Position numbers and translations under genes: made by a program
Source: an uncultured Prevotella sp.
GTDB taxonomy: Bacteria; Bacteroidota; Bacteroidia; Bacteroidales; Bacteroidaceae
Length of the DNA: 41,392 nt
NCBI GenBank assembly: GCA_927910885.1
Contig: CAKMOD010000030.1
Location: 1 to 41,392 of the forward strand
Reading direction: 5' to 3'
Notes under the pieces: model-generated
What the model was told of the DNA's origin: nothing
Seen by the model: the letters and a program-made list of their open reading frames with translations, nothing else
The model's database searches: none
Shown here: piece by piece, positions 16,948 through 25,387 of the stretch
Numbering within the stretch: position 1 is the stretch's first letter
How the letters are laid out: the number at the start of each line of letters is the position of its first letter

Positions 16948-17946
16948 TTACTGTTCTTCTTTCTCTTTATAGATAACATTATTAGCACCACTTGTAATCT
17001 TCAGTGCCTCTGGATGCTCATCTACAAAGCTCTCAATATGACGAATACGCTTCTCTTCGAAAATCTCATCAACTGCAATGAGGATTCCAGTTTCCTCAAC
17101 ATCGCCAAAGCCATAGTTGATAGCTGTACCAAAGAGTTTCATCGTTGGAGAAAGATTCATATAAGCATTCACCAAAGGAGGAATGTTATAACCCAACTCA
17201 CGTATCTCACGATTTAAGATTCGATAGTCTTCTTTGAAGCCATTACCTTGGAAAAGTGCATCCAACTCTGTCGTTGGAGTATCAATTTTCAACGGTTTAA
17301 TCGGTATAATAAGGTCTTCCTTATCATCAAAATACTTCTCCAAAAAGTAAAGAATCATATCCCTACCACGACGGATATAAGAAGGATACATTGTCATCTT
17401 ACCGAAGAAATACTTACATTCAGGATACAACACCGTCAATGCTCCAAGTCCATCCCAAAGATTGTCCAGCGCAAAGATGCTCTTAGAATTCTTACGAACA
17501 TTCTGATAATCCAATGATACAAACGAGCGTCCCAGCTCAACAGTATAAGGAGCATACTCCTTCATGAACTTTTCAGAGAAATGGAACATGTGACTTGTTG
17601 CGACCTTTGGCTGTCCGTTTTTATCTATTTCCCACTCGCTACCAAAGATATAACGATATCCACCGATAATCTCCTCTGCTTCAGGGTTCCAAACAATCAG
17701 CTGTCTGCAACAATTCTCCATCGTATCGAACTCATCGACATCCATCGCTTTGCCCGTACCACCCCCTGCCGAACGGAAAGCTATCTCGCGTAGACGACCA
17801 ATCTCCTTCATAACATTAGGAGCAGTCTTAGCAGTCACAACATAAATTTCATTGTGACTCTTGTTAGTCATACGAAGCATCCGTTCAGGAGTCAACTCGC
17901 TCTTGAGCAGTTCCTTGCTTATGGGTTGGATGATTTCTTCTTCCAT
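16948..17946 (-). CDS. glsB: GlsB-like N-acyltransferase (glycine/ornithine lipid synthesis)
   Basis: A member of the hemolysin-type GNAT acyltransferases (OlsB/GlsB). It is predicted to N-acylate an amino acid, glycine in Bacteroides, with a 3-hydroxy-acyl chain from acyl-ACP to give the lyso-lipid. It has about 332 residues. The acyltransferase region runs from about 35 to 200 and includes REIAFRSAGGGTG, YRYIFG, ELGRSFV and YFFGKMTMYP, which are typical of this family. The start is taken as the ATG at 17946; an upstream TTG at 17958 is also in frame. It follows the O-acyltransferase gene on the same strand by about 80 bases, a two-gene operon matching glsB-glsA of Bacteroides thetaiotaomicron. 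The substrate assignment follows from that family. Confidence 0.85.
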   Translation of the reverse strand: MEEEIIQPISKELLKSELTPERMLRMTNKSHNEIYVVTAKTAPNVMKEIGRLREIAFRSAGGGTGKAMDVDEFDTMENCCRQLIVWNPEAEEIIGGYRYIFGSEWEIDKNGQPKVATSHMFHFSEKFMKEYAPYTVELGRSFVSLDYQNVRKNSKSIFALDNLWDGLGALTVLYPECKYFFGKMTMYPSYIRRGRDMILYFLEKYFDDKEDLIIPIKPLKIDTPTTELDALFQGNGFKEDYRILNREIRELGYNIPPLVNAYMNLSPTMKLFGTAINYGFGDVEETGILIAVDEIFEEKRIRHIESFVDEHPEALKITSGANNVIYKEKEEQ

Positions 17947-18026
17947 ATATTCTATCAATCTTTTTCTTTCTCTAAATCTAATCGCTTGGTTTGTCCCTTT
18001 GTTCTATCATTAATGAGGCTGAGATA

Positions 18027-18854
18027 TTACAGCTCATAAACCATATCTTCAACATATTTCGCCCATTCCATCGATGTACGGCTCTTATCAAATGTCTGCC
18101 AAGGGATTGGCTTTCCTATCGCAACACGGAACGTTTTACCCACATTTTTGTACATCTCGTCAACAAGAAATAGCATTGCTATGTTCACCTTCTTGACGTA
18201 TTTATCACTGAAATGTGCAATACGATAGAATCGATCAGAGTTGCGCCCTCCAAAGAAGATTGGAACAACATCACGCTGATACTCCACACTCTTAACGATA
18301 AACGTTTTCTTCCACTCTAAATCATGAATCTTTCCATCAATTTTACGACTGTTCAGTCCAGCAGGGAACATCAAGATATGGTTATCACTTTTGAATCCAG
18401 CCTCAACCATTCGAGGGAAATCACGACTCTGTTTTCCAGTTTTATTGATACCAATACTTACTGGCTTTAAGCCTGGAAGATTGAGTAATAGGTCATTAAC
18501 CAAATAACGAAACCTACCATCATAGTGCTTACCGATAATAGATCCCAATGCCACACCATCTTGTCCACCAAGAGGATGATTAGAAACAAACGTATAGAGC
18601 TTACCATCGTTCTTGTCAGGGAGATTCTCCAAACCTTCGATTTGCAGCGTCATGTCAAGATATCGAACACATTCTGTAAGCCACTCTGTTCCTGTCAAAC
18701 TGCGACTATCCCAAAGAAACTTGTTAACCTCATCTTCATGAAGAATACGTTTCAGCCAATTGATGGCAAAAGAAGGAACGAATTTAGCCTTCGACCCCAT
18801 CTTATCTTCAAGTATCTTGTCAATATCTATCGTTTTCTCTATTTCTATACTCAT
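18027..18854 (-). CDS. glsA: GlsA-like O-acyltransferase (PlsC superfamily)
   Basis: This predicted 1-acylglycerol-3-phosphate acyltransferase-like enzyme would add the second acyl chain to the N-acyl amino acid made by GlsB. It has 275 residues from the ATG at 18854. The catalytic motif is NHPLGGQDG (His93, Asp99), the LPLAT histidine-aspartate motif with five instead of four residues between. FPAGLNSR (about 158-165) is the second conserved block. The longer frame to 18899 runs through the promoter and is not used. TACTTTTG on the minus strand (18882-18889) gives a leader of about 20 bases. It lies upstream of glsB in one operon. The products are membrane glycine lipids important for stress and colonisation in Bacteroides. 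Confidence 0.87.
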   Translation of the reverse strand: MSIEIEKTIDIDKILEDKMGSKAKFVPSFAINWLKRILHEDEVNKFLWDSRSLTGTEWLTECVRYLDMTLQIEGLENLPDKNDGKLYTFVSNHPLGGQDGVALGSIIGKHYDGRFRYLVNDLLLNLPGLKPVSIGINKTGKQSRDFPRMVEAGFKSDNHILMFPAGLNSRKIDGKIHDLEWKKTFIVKSVEYQRDVVPIFFGGRNSDRFYRIAHFSDKYVKKVNIAMLFLVDEMYKNVGKTFRVAIGKPIPWQTFDKSRTSMEWAKYVEDMVYEL

Positions 18855-18881
18855 GTACTCAAATTCTCTCCTAACAAAATG

Positions 18882-18889
18882 CAAAAGTA
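18882..18889 (-). promoter_or_regulatory. -7 box of the glsA-glsB operon
   Basis: TACTTTTG on the minus strand fits TAnnTTTG and sets the glsA start at 18854. Confidence 0.6.
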
Positions 18890-18899
18890 ACGAAACCAA

Positions 18900-19183
18900 T
18901 TGGAATAGCTCACGTTTTTTGCGAAAAATATATGTCTAAACACAAAAAAAACGACCCAACAACATGGTTGGCTGCTTATATTAAAATACAACTCCCCATT
19001 ACGCCCCACTCTTTTTACATCCCCCACTCTACATAAACACGCCAAAAACAAGCCTTAAAACAGAGACAAGACTCCCCAAAAACAACGAAAAAGAGAAGAA
19101 AATAGAAAACAGAAATATGCCTATTAAGGTTACACAAAGAACTTACTTTTGTAATAATATTTCATAAACCCAAAATCAAAAGA
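18900..19183. other. Spacer before the second dispersed repeat
   Basis: There is no gene. A small hairpin (ccaac 18956-18960 / gttgg 18967-18971) followed on the minus strand by gtcgtttttttt could terminate minus-strand read-through. A TACTTTTG box on the plus strand at 19144-19151 lies 33 bases before the dispersed repeat. Confidence 0.4.
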
Positions 19184-19286
19184 TGCTTAATTGCGGTTCA
19201 ATTAAGGCTCTTTCGGCTTGTAAAAGATGCCCTTTTGAAGTCTTATTAACGCCCTTTTGAAGTCCAATTAAGCACCTTTTGAAAAG
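19184..19286. repeat. Dispersed CCCTTTTGA repeat, copy 2
   Basis: A second copy of the element at 9582-9683: terminal arms gcttaattg / caattaagc, and internal gcccttttgaagtc units about 23 bp apart. The two copies agree over most of about 100 bp. Here it lies in the spacer upstream of mraZ. Confidence 0.75.
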
Positions 19287-19529
19287 CACATCTTCAACTA
19301 CCTGATTCCCTGATACTTAGAATAGCATTCAAAATAGTACTTTATAACACCAAAATATGCACTTTAACCCCATATAACTGTAAAGATATTTCAAACATAC
19401 TAACAACCCATCTAATCCACTCAACAGACATCAAGAAACAAGTGTACTACCTTGAACAGTTGACATAAGGATAGAAGCACCTCTCAAAGTGTTAATATTC
19501 CAAAAATAGAAGTCGTTAACAAAATATTG
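19287..19529. other. AT-rich spacer upstream of the mraZ operator
   Basis: I see no gene, hairpin or repeat of note here. Confidence 0.5.
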
Positions 19530-19564
19530 TGGAGCATAGTGGGGATATGTGGGGAAAAATGTGT
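19530..19564 (+). promoter_or_regulatory. Probable MraZ operator (10-bp spaced TGGGG boxes)
   Basis: Direct repeats TGGAG (19530), TGGGG (19540) and TGGGG (19550) are separated by five-base spacers; a degenerate fourth (TGTGT) begins at 19560. In E. coli, MraZ represses its own operon by binding TGGGN repeats with five-base spacers. The pattern and position here are the same, just upstream of the -7 box. Confidence 0.75.
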
Positions 19565-19571
19565 AACTTTG
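19564..19571 (+). promoter_or_regulatory. -7 box of the dcw operon
   Basis: TAACTTTG lies 31 bases before the mraZ start and immediately after the TGGGG boxes, so MraZ bound there would cover the -33 region. Confidence 0.65.
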
Positions 19572-19601
19572 AAGCCAAATACAGCTTTATAAAAAATAGA
19601 C

Positions 19602-20087
19602 ATGAGATTCTTAGGAAACATCGAAGCAAAAACAGACGCAAAAGGAAGAGCTTTCCTGCCAGCAGTCTTCCGCAAGGTGCTCAACGCATCGGGCGAAGAA
19701 TCGTTGGTATTGCGTAAAGACATCTTCGAGCCATGTCTGGTTCTCTACCCTGAATCGGTATGGAACGAACGAATGGATGCACTTCGCAAACGTCTGAGCC
19801 GCTGGAGTCGTCGCGACCAGATGATTTATCGCCAGTATGTCACCGACGTTGAGATGATTACACTGGACGGTAATGGTCGCTTTCTCATTCCAAAGCGATA
19901 TTTAAAAATGGCGAATATTGACCAGCAAATAAGATTTACAGGAATGGACGACTGCATTGAGATATGGGCAAACAGTGAAAACAACGAACCATTCATGTCG
20001 GCTGAAGAGTTCAGCAAAGCCATGGAAGAAACCATGGGAACGGAAGAACTCTTCTCGCTCGACACCCCATCAGAAAACAACGAATAA
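19602..20087 (+). CDS. mraZ: Transcriptional regulator MraZ
   Basis: First gene of the dcw operon; a ring-forming DNA-binding protein that represses its own operon in other bacteria. It has 161 residues with two SpoVT-AbrB-type half-domains. Each half carries the conserved DxxGR-FLP type motif: TDAKGRAFLP (about 11-20) and LDGNGRFLIP (about 87-96). The tail (about 130-161) is acidic and variable. Boxes matching the E. coli MraZ site lie directly upstream. A gap of 24 bases separates it from rsmH. Confidence 0.95.
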   Translation: MRFLGNIEAKTDAKGRAFLPAVFRKVLNASGEESLVLRKDIFEPCLVLYPESVWNERMDALRKRLSRWSRRDQMIYRQYVTDVEMITLDGNGRFLIPKRYLKMANIDQQIRFTGMDDCIEIWANSENNEPFMSAEEFSKAMEETMGTEELFSLDTPSENNE

Positions 20088-20111
20088 TCAACCACAAAAG
20101 AATCAACAGCA

Positions 20112-21058
20112 ATGATTAAGACCGCAGAATGTTATCATATCCCAGTACTCCTCAACGAAAGCATTGAAGGTTTGAACCTACATGCTAACGGAGTCTACGT
20201 GGATGTAACTTTCGGAGGTGGAGGTCATAGCCGAGAGATTCTTTCTCGCTTAGAAACTAACAGTCATCTCTACAGCTTCGACCAAGATGCCGATGCTGAG
20301 CAGAACATTGACAACATGGGGTTAAGCGAAGAACAGTTGGATCGTTTTACCTTCGTTCGCTCCAACTTCAGATATTTGAAGAACTGGATGCAGTATTACG
20401 GCATAGAGCATTTAGACGGACTACTTGCCGACCTTGGTGTTAGTAGCCATCACTTTGATGACGAAACACGTGGTTTCTCTTTCCGCTTCGAAGCTCCACT
20501 CGACATGAGAATGAACAAGCGAGCAGGCTTGACTGCTGCTGATATTCTCAACAACTACGATGAAGAACGATTGGCAGACATACTCTACCTCTACGGAGAA
20601 CTGAAGCAGTCGCGCCGTATCGCCTCAGCTATTGTTAAGGCAAGAGGACAGAAGACATACAAAAACGACAAAACGACTTACTGACAACCATTGAGCCTTT
20701 CTTTCAGCGAGCACGCGAAAAGAAAGACATGGCAAAAATGTTTCAAGCACTTCGCATCGAAGTAAACCACGAGATGGATGCCTTAAAGGAAATGCTCATG
20801 GCAGCAACCGAACTACTTCGTCCTGGCGGAAGATTATCCGTTATCACCTATCACTCCTTAGAAGACAGAATGGTGAAAAACATTATGAAGTCAGGGAATA
20901 TAGAGGGAAAAGTGAAACAAGACTTCTTTGGACGAATAGAAACACCGTTCCGATTAGTCAACAATAAAGTTATCACAGCAAGTAACGACGAACAAGAACG
21001 CAACCCACGAAGCCGAAGTGCAAAACTTAGAATAGCAGAAAAGAAAGCAAATGAATGA
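20112..21058 (+). CDS. rsmH: 16S rRNA m4C1402 methyltransferase RsmH, frameshifted
   Basis: N4-methylates C1402 of 16S rRNA with S-adenosylmethionine. The N-terminal frame contains the AdoMet-binding VDVTFGGGGHSREIL (about 34-48), LADLGVSSHHFD and RMNKRAGLTA. It stops at about 20683. The second frame, from about 20676, continues DLLTTIEPFFQRAREKKDMAKMFQALRIEVN and ends with the conserved GGRLSVITYHSLEDR and RNPRSRSAKLR. One missing base in the A-run at 20661-20673 restores a single protein of about 315 residues, the normal length. As all the conserved parts are present, a sequence error is likelier than a broken gene. The stop overlaps the next start by eight bases, as expected of an intact operon. 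Confidence 0.9.
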
Positions 21059-21647
21059 CGAGAACGACAAGAAGAATCCACTGTTGACGGAGCATCCTCT
21101 TACAGAAGATCAGACTGCTTTCAAAGAAGAAAGTACAAACGTCACAGAACCACTCATGAAGGCAGAGGCTGTAGAAGAGATACCACAAGCACCTGTCGAC
21201 AATGAAGATGCAACGCCACTGACGGAAGAAGAAGAAAAGAGAAAACAAGAAGAAGAGGCAGAAGTAAGAAAAATCAAAGCTGCCATTGAGGAACAAGCAC
21301 GCGAAGACGAGCAACCACAATCATCAAACTTCACCCTAAGAAAGATTTTAGGTGGTGATATTCTCTCGGCAAGATTCTTTCGCAATAATATCTGGTTGAT
21401 TATTACAATCGTAATCTTCACCATCATCTACATATCAAATCGATACAGTGTACAGAAGTACCTTATCGAGGTTGATAAACTACAAAACGAACTGGAAGAC
21501 GCTAAATATCGTGCGCTGTCAAGTAGTAGTCAACTCACCGAGAAGACACGTGAGAGTCATATACTTGAAATACTGAAAACAAGAAAAGACAGTGTACTGA
21601 AGATGTCTGACCGTCCACCTTATATTATAGACATACCCGAGAAATAG
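21051..21647 (+). CDS. ftsL: FtsL-like cell-division protein
   Basis: Single-pass divisome protein of the FtsL/DivIC type, identified by position between rsmH and the PBP gene and by topology. It has an acidic, low-complexity cytoplasmic N-terminus (1-110), a membrane helix at about 113-129 (NIWLIITIVIFTIIYIS), then a periplasmic heptad-like coiled coil (about 135-165, YLIEVDKLQNELEDAKYRAL). The N-terminal extension is typical of Bacteroidota FtsL-like proteins and longer than in E. coli. Sequence conservation is low, so the assignment rests on context. It starts within the rsmH stop region and ends three bases before the next gene, implying translational coupling. Confidence 0.85.
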   Translation: MNDENDKKNPLLTEHPLTEDQTAFKEESTNVTEPLMKAEAVEEIPQAPVDNEDATPLTEEEEKRKQEEEAEVRKIKAAIEEQAREDEQPQSSNFTLRKILGGDILSARFFRNNIWLIITIVIFTIIYISNRYSVQKYLIEVDKLQNELEDAKYRALSSSSQLTEKTRESHILEILKTRKDSVLKMSDRPPYIIDIPEK

Positions 21648-21650
21648 AAT

Positions 21651-23804
21651 ATGAGTAAGTTTGACAATAGCAAAATAATGCCTCGTTACAGCGTTATAGC
21701 GATAATCATGTCGCTTGCCGCTGTTGCTGTCATTGGAAAAACGATCTACACCATGACTGCAGGAAAAGCCTACTGGATGGAGGTCGCTGCATCACAGAAG
21801 AAAGACAGCGTTACTGTTAAGCCTACCAGAGGTAACATCCTCAGCAGCAATGGTCAACTCATGGCAAGTTCCTTACCTGAGTTCAAGGTATATATGGACT
21901 TTAATGCGCTCAAAGCAGCAGGAAATGATACAGCTTTCATTGATAGCATCAACTATATAAGCAAAGGATTGAACAACATCTTCCCAGAGAAATCTGCAGC
22001 CTACTTCAAGCAGCACCTCATGGAAGGATACCATAAGGAAAGCAAGCACTGGGCTATATGGAACGACCGTATTGACTATAACACATTCAAAGAAATACAG
22101 TCGCTCCCTATTTTCCACCTTTCTAAATATAAGAGTGGTTTCCACTGGGATGAATTCAATGCACGTCGTCGTCCGTTTGGCTCACTTGCTCAGCGCACGA
22201 TTGGTGATATGTTCGGTGCAAAAGATACAGCCCGCTGCGGCTTAGAGCTATCATACGACTCTATCCTTCGTGGTACAAATGGTATTATTCACCGCCGTAA
22301 GGTTCGAAACAAGTTCCTTGACATCACAGACACACCACCAATTGATGGTGCAGATATCATAACAACCATTGACGTCAGTATGCAAGACTTAGCTGAACGT
22401 GCCTTGATTGATGAGTTGAAAGAAATCAATGGTAACGTAGGTGTTGCTGTTGTGATGGAGGTTGCTACTGGTGATGTGAAGGCTATTGTCAACTTAGACA
22501 AATGTACTGATGGTCAATATAGAGAGGTTAAGAATCATGCAGTAAGCGACTTATTGGAACCTGGTTCCGTGTTTAAGACTGCTTCGCTCATGACAATCCT
22601 TGATGATGGACTCGTTGACACCATGTACACTGTTCAAACTGGAGGTGGTGTATGGAATATGTATGGCCGAGACATGAAAGATCATAACTGGACACGCGGT
22701 GGATATGGTACGCTGACACTGCCTTGGACATTGAAGTACAGTTCAAATATTGGTATCAGTCGTATCATTGACATACACTATCATAAGAATCCAGAGAAGT
22801 TCGTTCAAGGTATTTACGACTTAGGACTTGCAACCGATTTCCACATTCCAATCGTTGGATATTCACCTGCAAGAATCCGTATGCCACACAAGAACAGCCG
22901 TGGACAGTATGATAATTGGAGTGCAACAGCTCTTCCATGGATGAGTATTGGATACGAAACACAGATTCCACCAATATCAACACTTGCCTTCTATAATGCG
23001 ATTGCCAATGGTGGTAAGTTAATGCAGCCACGCTTTGTAAAACAGATTGTAAAGAACGGTGAGGTCATCTATGACAACCCACCAAAGGTTTTAAAAGAGC
23101 GTATCGCAAAGGAAAGCACCATAAAGGATATCACACGTATTCTTACAGAGGTTGTTTCAGAAGGTTTGGGTAAAAAGGCTGGCTCAGACAAATTCCTTGT
23201 TGCAGGTAAGACGGGTACTGCCCAGATGTCAAAAGGAGCCTTAGGTTATAAGAGTGGAGGTATCAATTATCTACTCAGTTTTGCAGGCTTCTTCCCTGCT
23301 GACAACCCTCGTTACAGCTGTATTGTCTGCATTCAGAAGACAGGTCTCCCTGCATCAGGAGGAGGAATGAGTGGAGTTGTGTTCCATCACATTGCAGAAG
23401 GTATTATGGCACAGAGTCTGAAGCTAAGCGTAACGGATGCTCGTGATTCTTCATCCCTTGCAATTCCTACCGCAAAGACAGGTAACTTGCTTGCAACAGA
23501 CTATGTATTAAATGCCCTCGGGTTCAATATTACTAACGGTTGGAATGGTGCCTACCCATTCGGTAGTCCTATTTGGGGAACCACAACAACAAGTGGAAAG
23601 GCGTTAACCTTCCAAAAGGCAGAAGCACCTAAAGCCGACATCGTTCCTAACGTTCATGGAATGGGCGCGCGTGATGCCGTCTATCTCATGGAGAAACACG
23701 GCATAAAAGCAGTTATCACGGGTAGAGGTCGCGTTATTCAACAAAGTGTTGCACCAGGCGAAAAGGTCAAGAGGGGTATGAAATGCGAACTCAAAATGGG
23801 ATAA
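21651..23804 (+). CDS. ftsI: Division transpeptidase PBP3/FtsI-type with PASTA domain
   Basis: Class B penicillin-binding protein that cross-links septal peptidoglycan, a partner of FtsW. It has 717 residues. The membrane anchor is at about 13-32. The dimerisation domain begins with TRGNILSSNGQ (about 59). The transpeptidase motifs are SVFK (Ser306 and Lys309), SSN (364-366) and KTGT (520-523). One PASTA domain ends the protein (about 660-717, ADIVPNVHGMGARDAVYLM), a feature of Bacteroidota FtsI that E. coli lacks. It is the likely beta-lactam target, in the same window as cfxA, though the two are unrelated in origin. A 66-base gap separates it from murE. Confidence 0.94.
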   Translation: MSKFDNSKIMPRYSVIAIIMSLAAVAVIGKTIYTMTAGKAYWMEVAASQKKDSVTVKPTRGNILSSNGQLMASSLPEFKVYMDFNALKAAGNDTAFIDSINYISKGLNNIFPEKSAAYFKQHLMEGYHKESKHWAIWNDRIDYNTFKEIQSLPIFHLSKYKSGFHWDEFNARRRPFGSLAQRTIGDMFGAKDTARCGLELSYDSILRGTNGIIHRRKVRNKFLDITDTPPIDGADIITTIDVSMQDLAERALIDELKEINGNVGVAVVMEVATGDVKAIVNLDKCTDGQYREVKNHAVSDLLEPGSVFKTASLMTILDDGLVDTMYTVQTGGGVWNMYGRDMKDHNWTRGGYGTLTLPWTLKYSSNIGISRIIDIHYHKNPEKFVQGIYDLGLATDFHIPIVGYSPARIRMPHKNSRGQYDNWSATALPWMSIGYETQIPPISTLAFYNAIANGGKLMQPRFVKQIVKNGEVIYDNPPKVLKERIAKESTIKDITRILTEVVSEGLGKKAGSDKFLVAGKTGTAQMSKGALGYKSGGINYLLSFAGFFPADNPRYSCIVCIQKTGLPASGGGMSGVVFHHIAEGIMAQSLKLSVTDARDSSSLAIPTAKTGNLLATDYVLNALGFNITNGWNGAYPFGSPIWGTTTTSGKALTFQKAEAPKADIVPNVHGMGARDAVYLMEKHGIKAVITGRGRVIQQSVAPGEKVKRGMKCELKMG

Positions 23805-23870
23805 GCATTCATCTTACAAGAACAGCCCCTATCCTATTTCAATAATAAAGAACAAGAATAGAACAAAGAT

Positions 23871-25328
23871 ATGAAGTTAAGCGAATTACTCAAAAATGTC
23901 AAGGTTATTGCCAACCAAGGTAATATAGACATTGAGATTAAAGATGTAAACATCGATAGTCGTAAGATAGAGAGTGGCCATCTATTCATCGCAATGAAAG
24001 GAACACAGGTAGACGGTCATAAATTCATTAGTAAAGCTATTGAATTAGGAGCCGTTGCTATCTTACTTGAAGATATGCCTGAGGTACTGGATGAAAAGGT
24101 AACATACGTTCAGGTAGCTTCAACAGAGGAAGAGGCTGGCAAGGTTGCCACTATGTTCTATGGAGAACCATCACGCAAACTGAAACTGGTTGGTGCAACT
24201 GGAACTAACGGTAAGACAACTATCGCCACCTTATTATATAGAATGTTCCGTGAGTTCGGGCACAAGGTAGGCTTACTTTCTACCGTATGTAACTATATTA
24301 ATGATGAGGAAGTACCTGCAAGTCATACCACTCCCGACCCAATAGAACTGAACTGTCTTCTTGCTAAGATGGTAGAAGCAGGTTGCGAATATGCCTTCAT
24401 GGAATGTTCAAGCCATGCAATCCAGCAGCATCGTATCGGTGGTTTAGAGTTTGTTGGTGGTATCTTTACCAATCTTACCCGTGATCACCTTGATTACCAT
24501 AAGACCTTCGAGAACTATCGCAATGCAAAGAAGATGTTCTTCGACGGACTGCCAAAGAATGCCTTTGCTATTACCAATGCCGATGATAAGAATGGTATGG
24601 TAATGGTTCAGAACACCAAAGCGACCGTCAAGACCTACTCTATCAAGCGAATGGCAGACTTCCGTGCAAAGATTCTGGAGTGTCACTTCGAGGGTATGTA
24701 TCTTGAGATTGACGGCAAAGAAGTTGGCGTACAGTTCATCGGTAAGTTTAATGTTAGCAACCTACTTGCTGTCTATGGCACGGCAATTATGTTAGGCAAG
24801 AAGCCTGAAGAAATTCTGATTGCATTAAGCACGTTGAAGAGTGTGAACGGACGATTGGAGCCTATCCAGTCACCAGAAGGCTTCACAGCCGTTGTTGACT
24901 ACGCACATACACCAGATGCCTTAGAGAATGTTCTCTGTGCTATTCACGACGTACTTGACAACAAGGGTGGTCGTGTAATAACTGTTTGCGGAGCTGGTGG
25001 ACATCGTGACAAGGGTAAGCGACCTTTAATGGCACAAGAAGCTGTTAAACAAAGCGACACTGTTATCCTTACAAGTGACAACCCACGTGACGAAGAACCA
25101 CAAGCTATTATCGACGATATGCTTGCTGGACTCGACACAACACAGCGCAAGAAGGTACTCACGATTACTGATCGTAAGGAAGCAATTCGCACCGCAGCCA
25201 TGATGGCACAGAAGGGTGACGTAATTCTTGTGGCTGGTAAGGGACATGAGAACTACCAAGAGATAAATGGTGTGAAGCATCATTTCGATGACCATGAGGT
25301 TATTCGTGAGATCTTTGGTATCAAGTAA
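23871..25328 (+). CDS. murE: MurE, UDP-MurNAc-L-Ala-D-Glu:meso-DAP ligase
   Basis: Adds meso-diaminopimelate to UDP-MurNAc-L-Ala-D-Glu with ATP. It has 485 residues in three domains: an N-terminal UDP-binding domain (1-105), a central ATPase with P-loop GATGTNGKTT (108-117, Lys115), and a C-terminal ligase domain. The signature DNPR (403-406) binds meso-DAP and predicts a DAP-type peptidoglycan rather than lysine. HTTPDP (about 148-153) and NLTRDHLDYH (about 199-208) are also family motifs. The fifth dcw gene, with 59 bases before mraY. Confidence 0.96.
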   Translation: MKLSELLKNVKVIANQGNIDIEIKDVNIDSRKIESGHLFIAMKGTQVDGHKFISKAIELGAVAILLEDMPEVLDEKVTYVQVASTEEEAGKVATMFYGEPSRKLKLVGATGTNGKTTIATLLYRMFREFGHKVGLLSTVCNYINDEEVPASHTTPDPIELNCLLAKMVEAGCEYAFMECSSHAIQQHRIGGLEFVGGIFTNLTRDHLDYHKTFENYRNAKKMFFDGLPKNAFAITNADDKNGMVMVQNTKATVKTYSIKRMADFRAKILECHFEGMYLEIDGKEVGVQFIGKFNVSNLLAVYGTAIMLGKKPEEILIALSTLKSVNGRLEPIQSPEGFTAVVDYAHTPDALENVLCAIHDVLDNKGGRVITVCGAGGHRDKGKRPLMAQEAVKQSDTVILTSDNPRDEEPQAIIDDMLAGLDTTQRKKVLTITDRKEAIRTAAMMAQKGDVILVAGKGHENYQEINGVKHHFDDHEVIREIFGIK

Positions 25329-25387
25329 TTCTATATACATAGAAGTTCTATCGCTCCATAATAAAAACATAATAAAAACGAAATATC

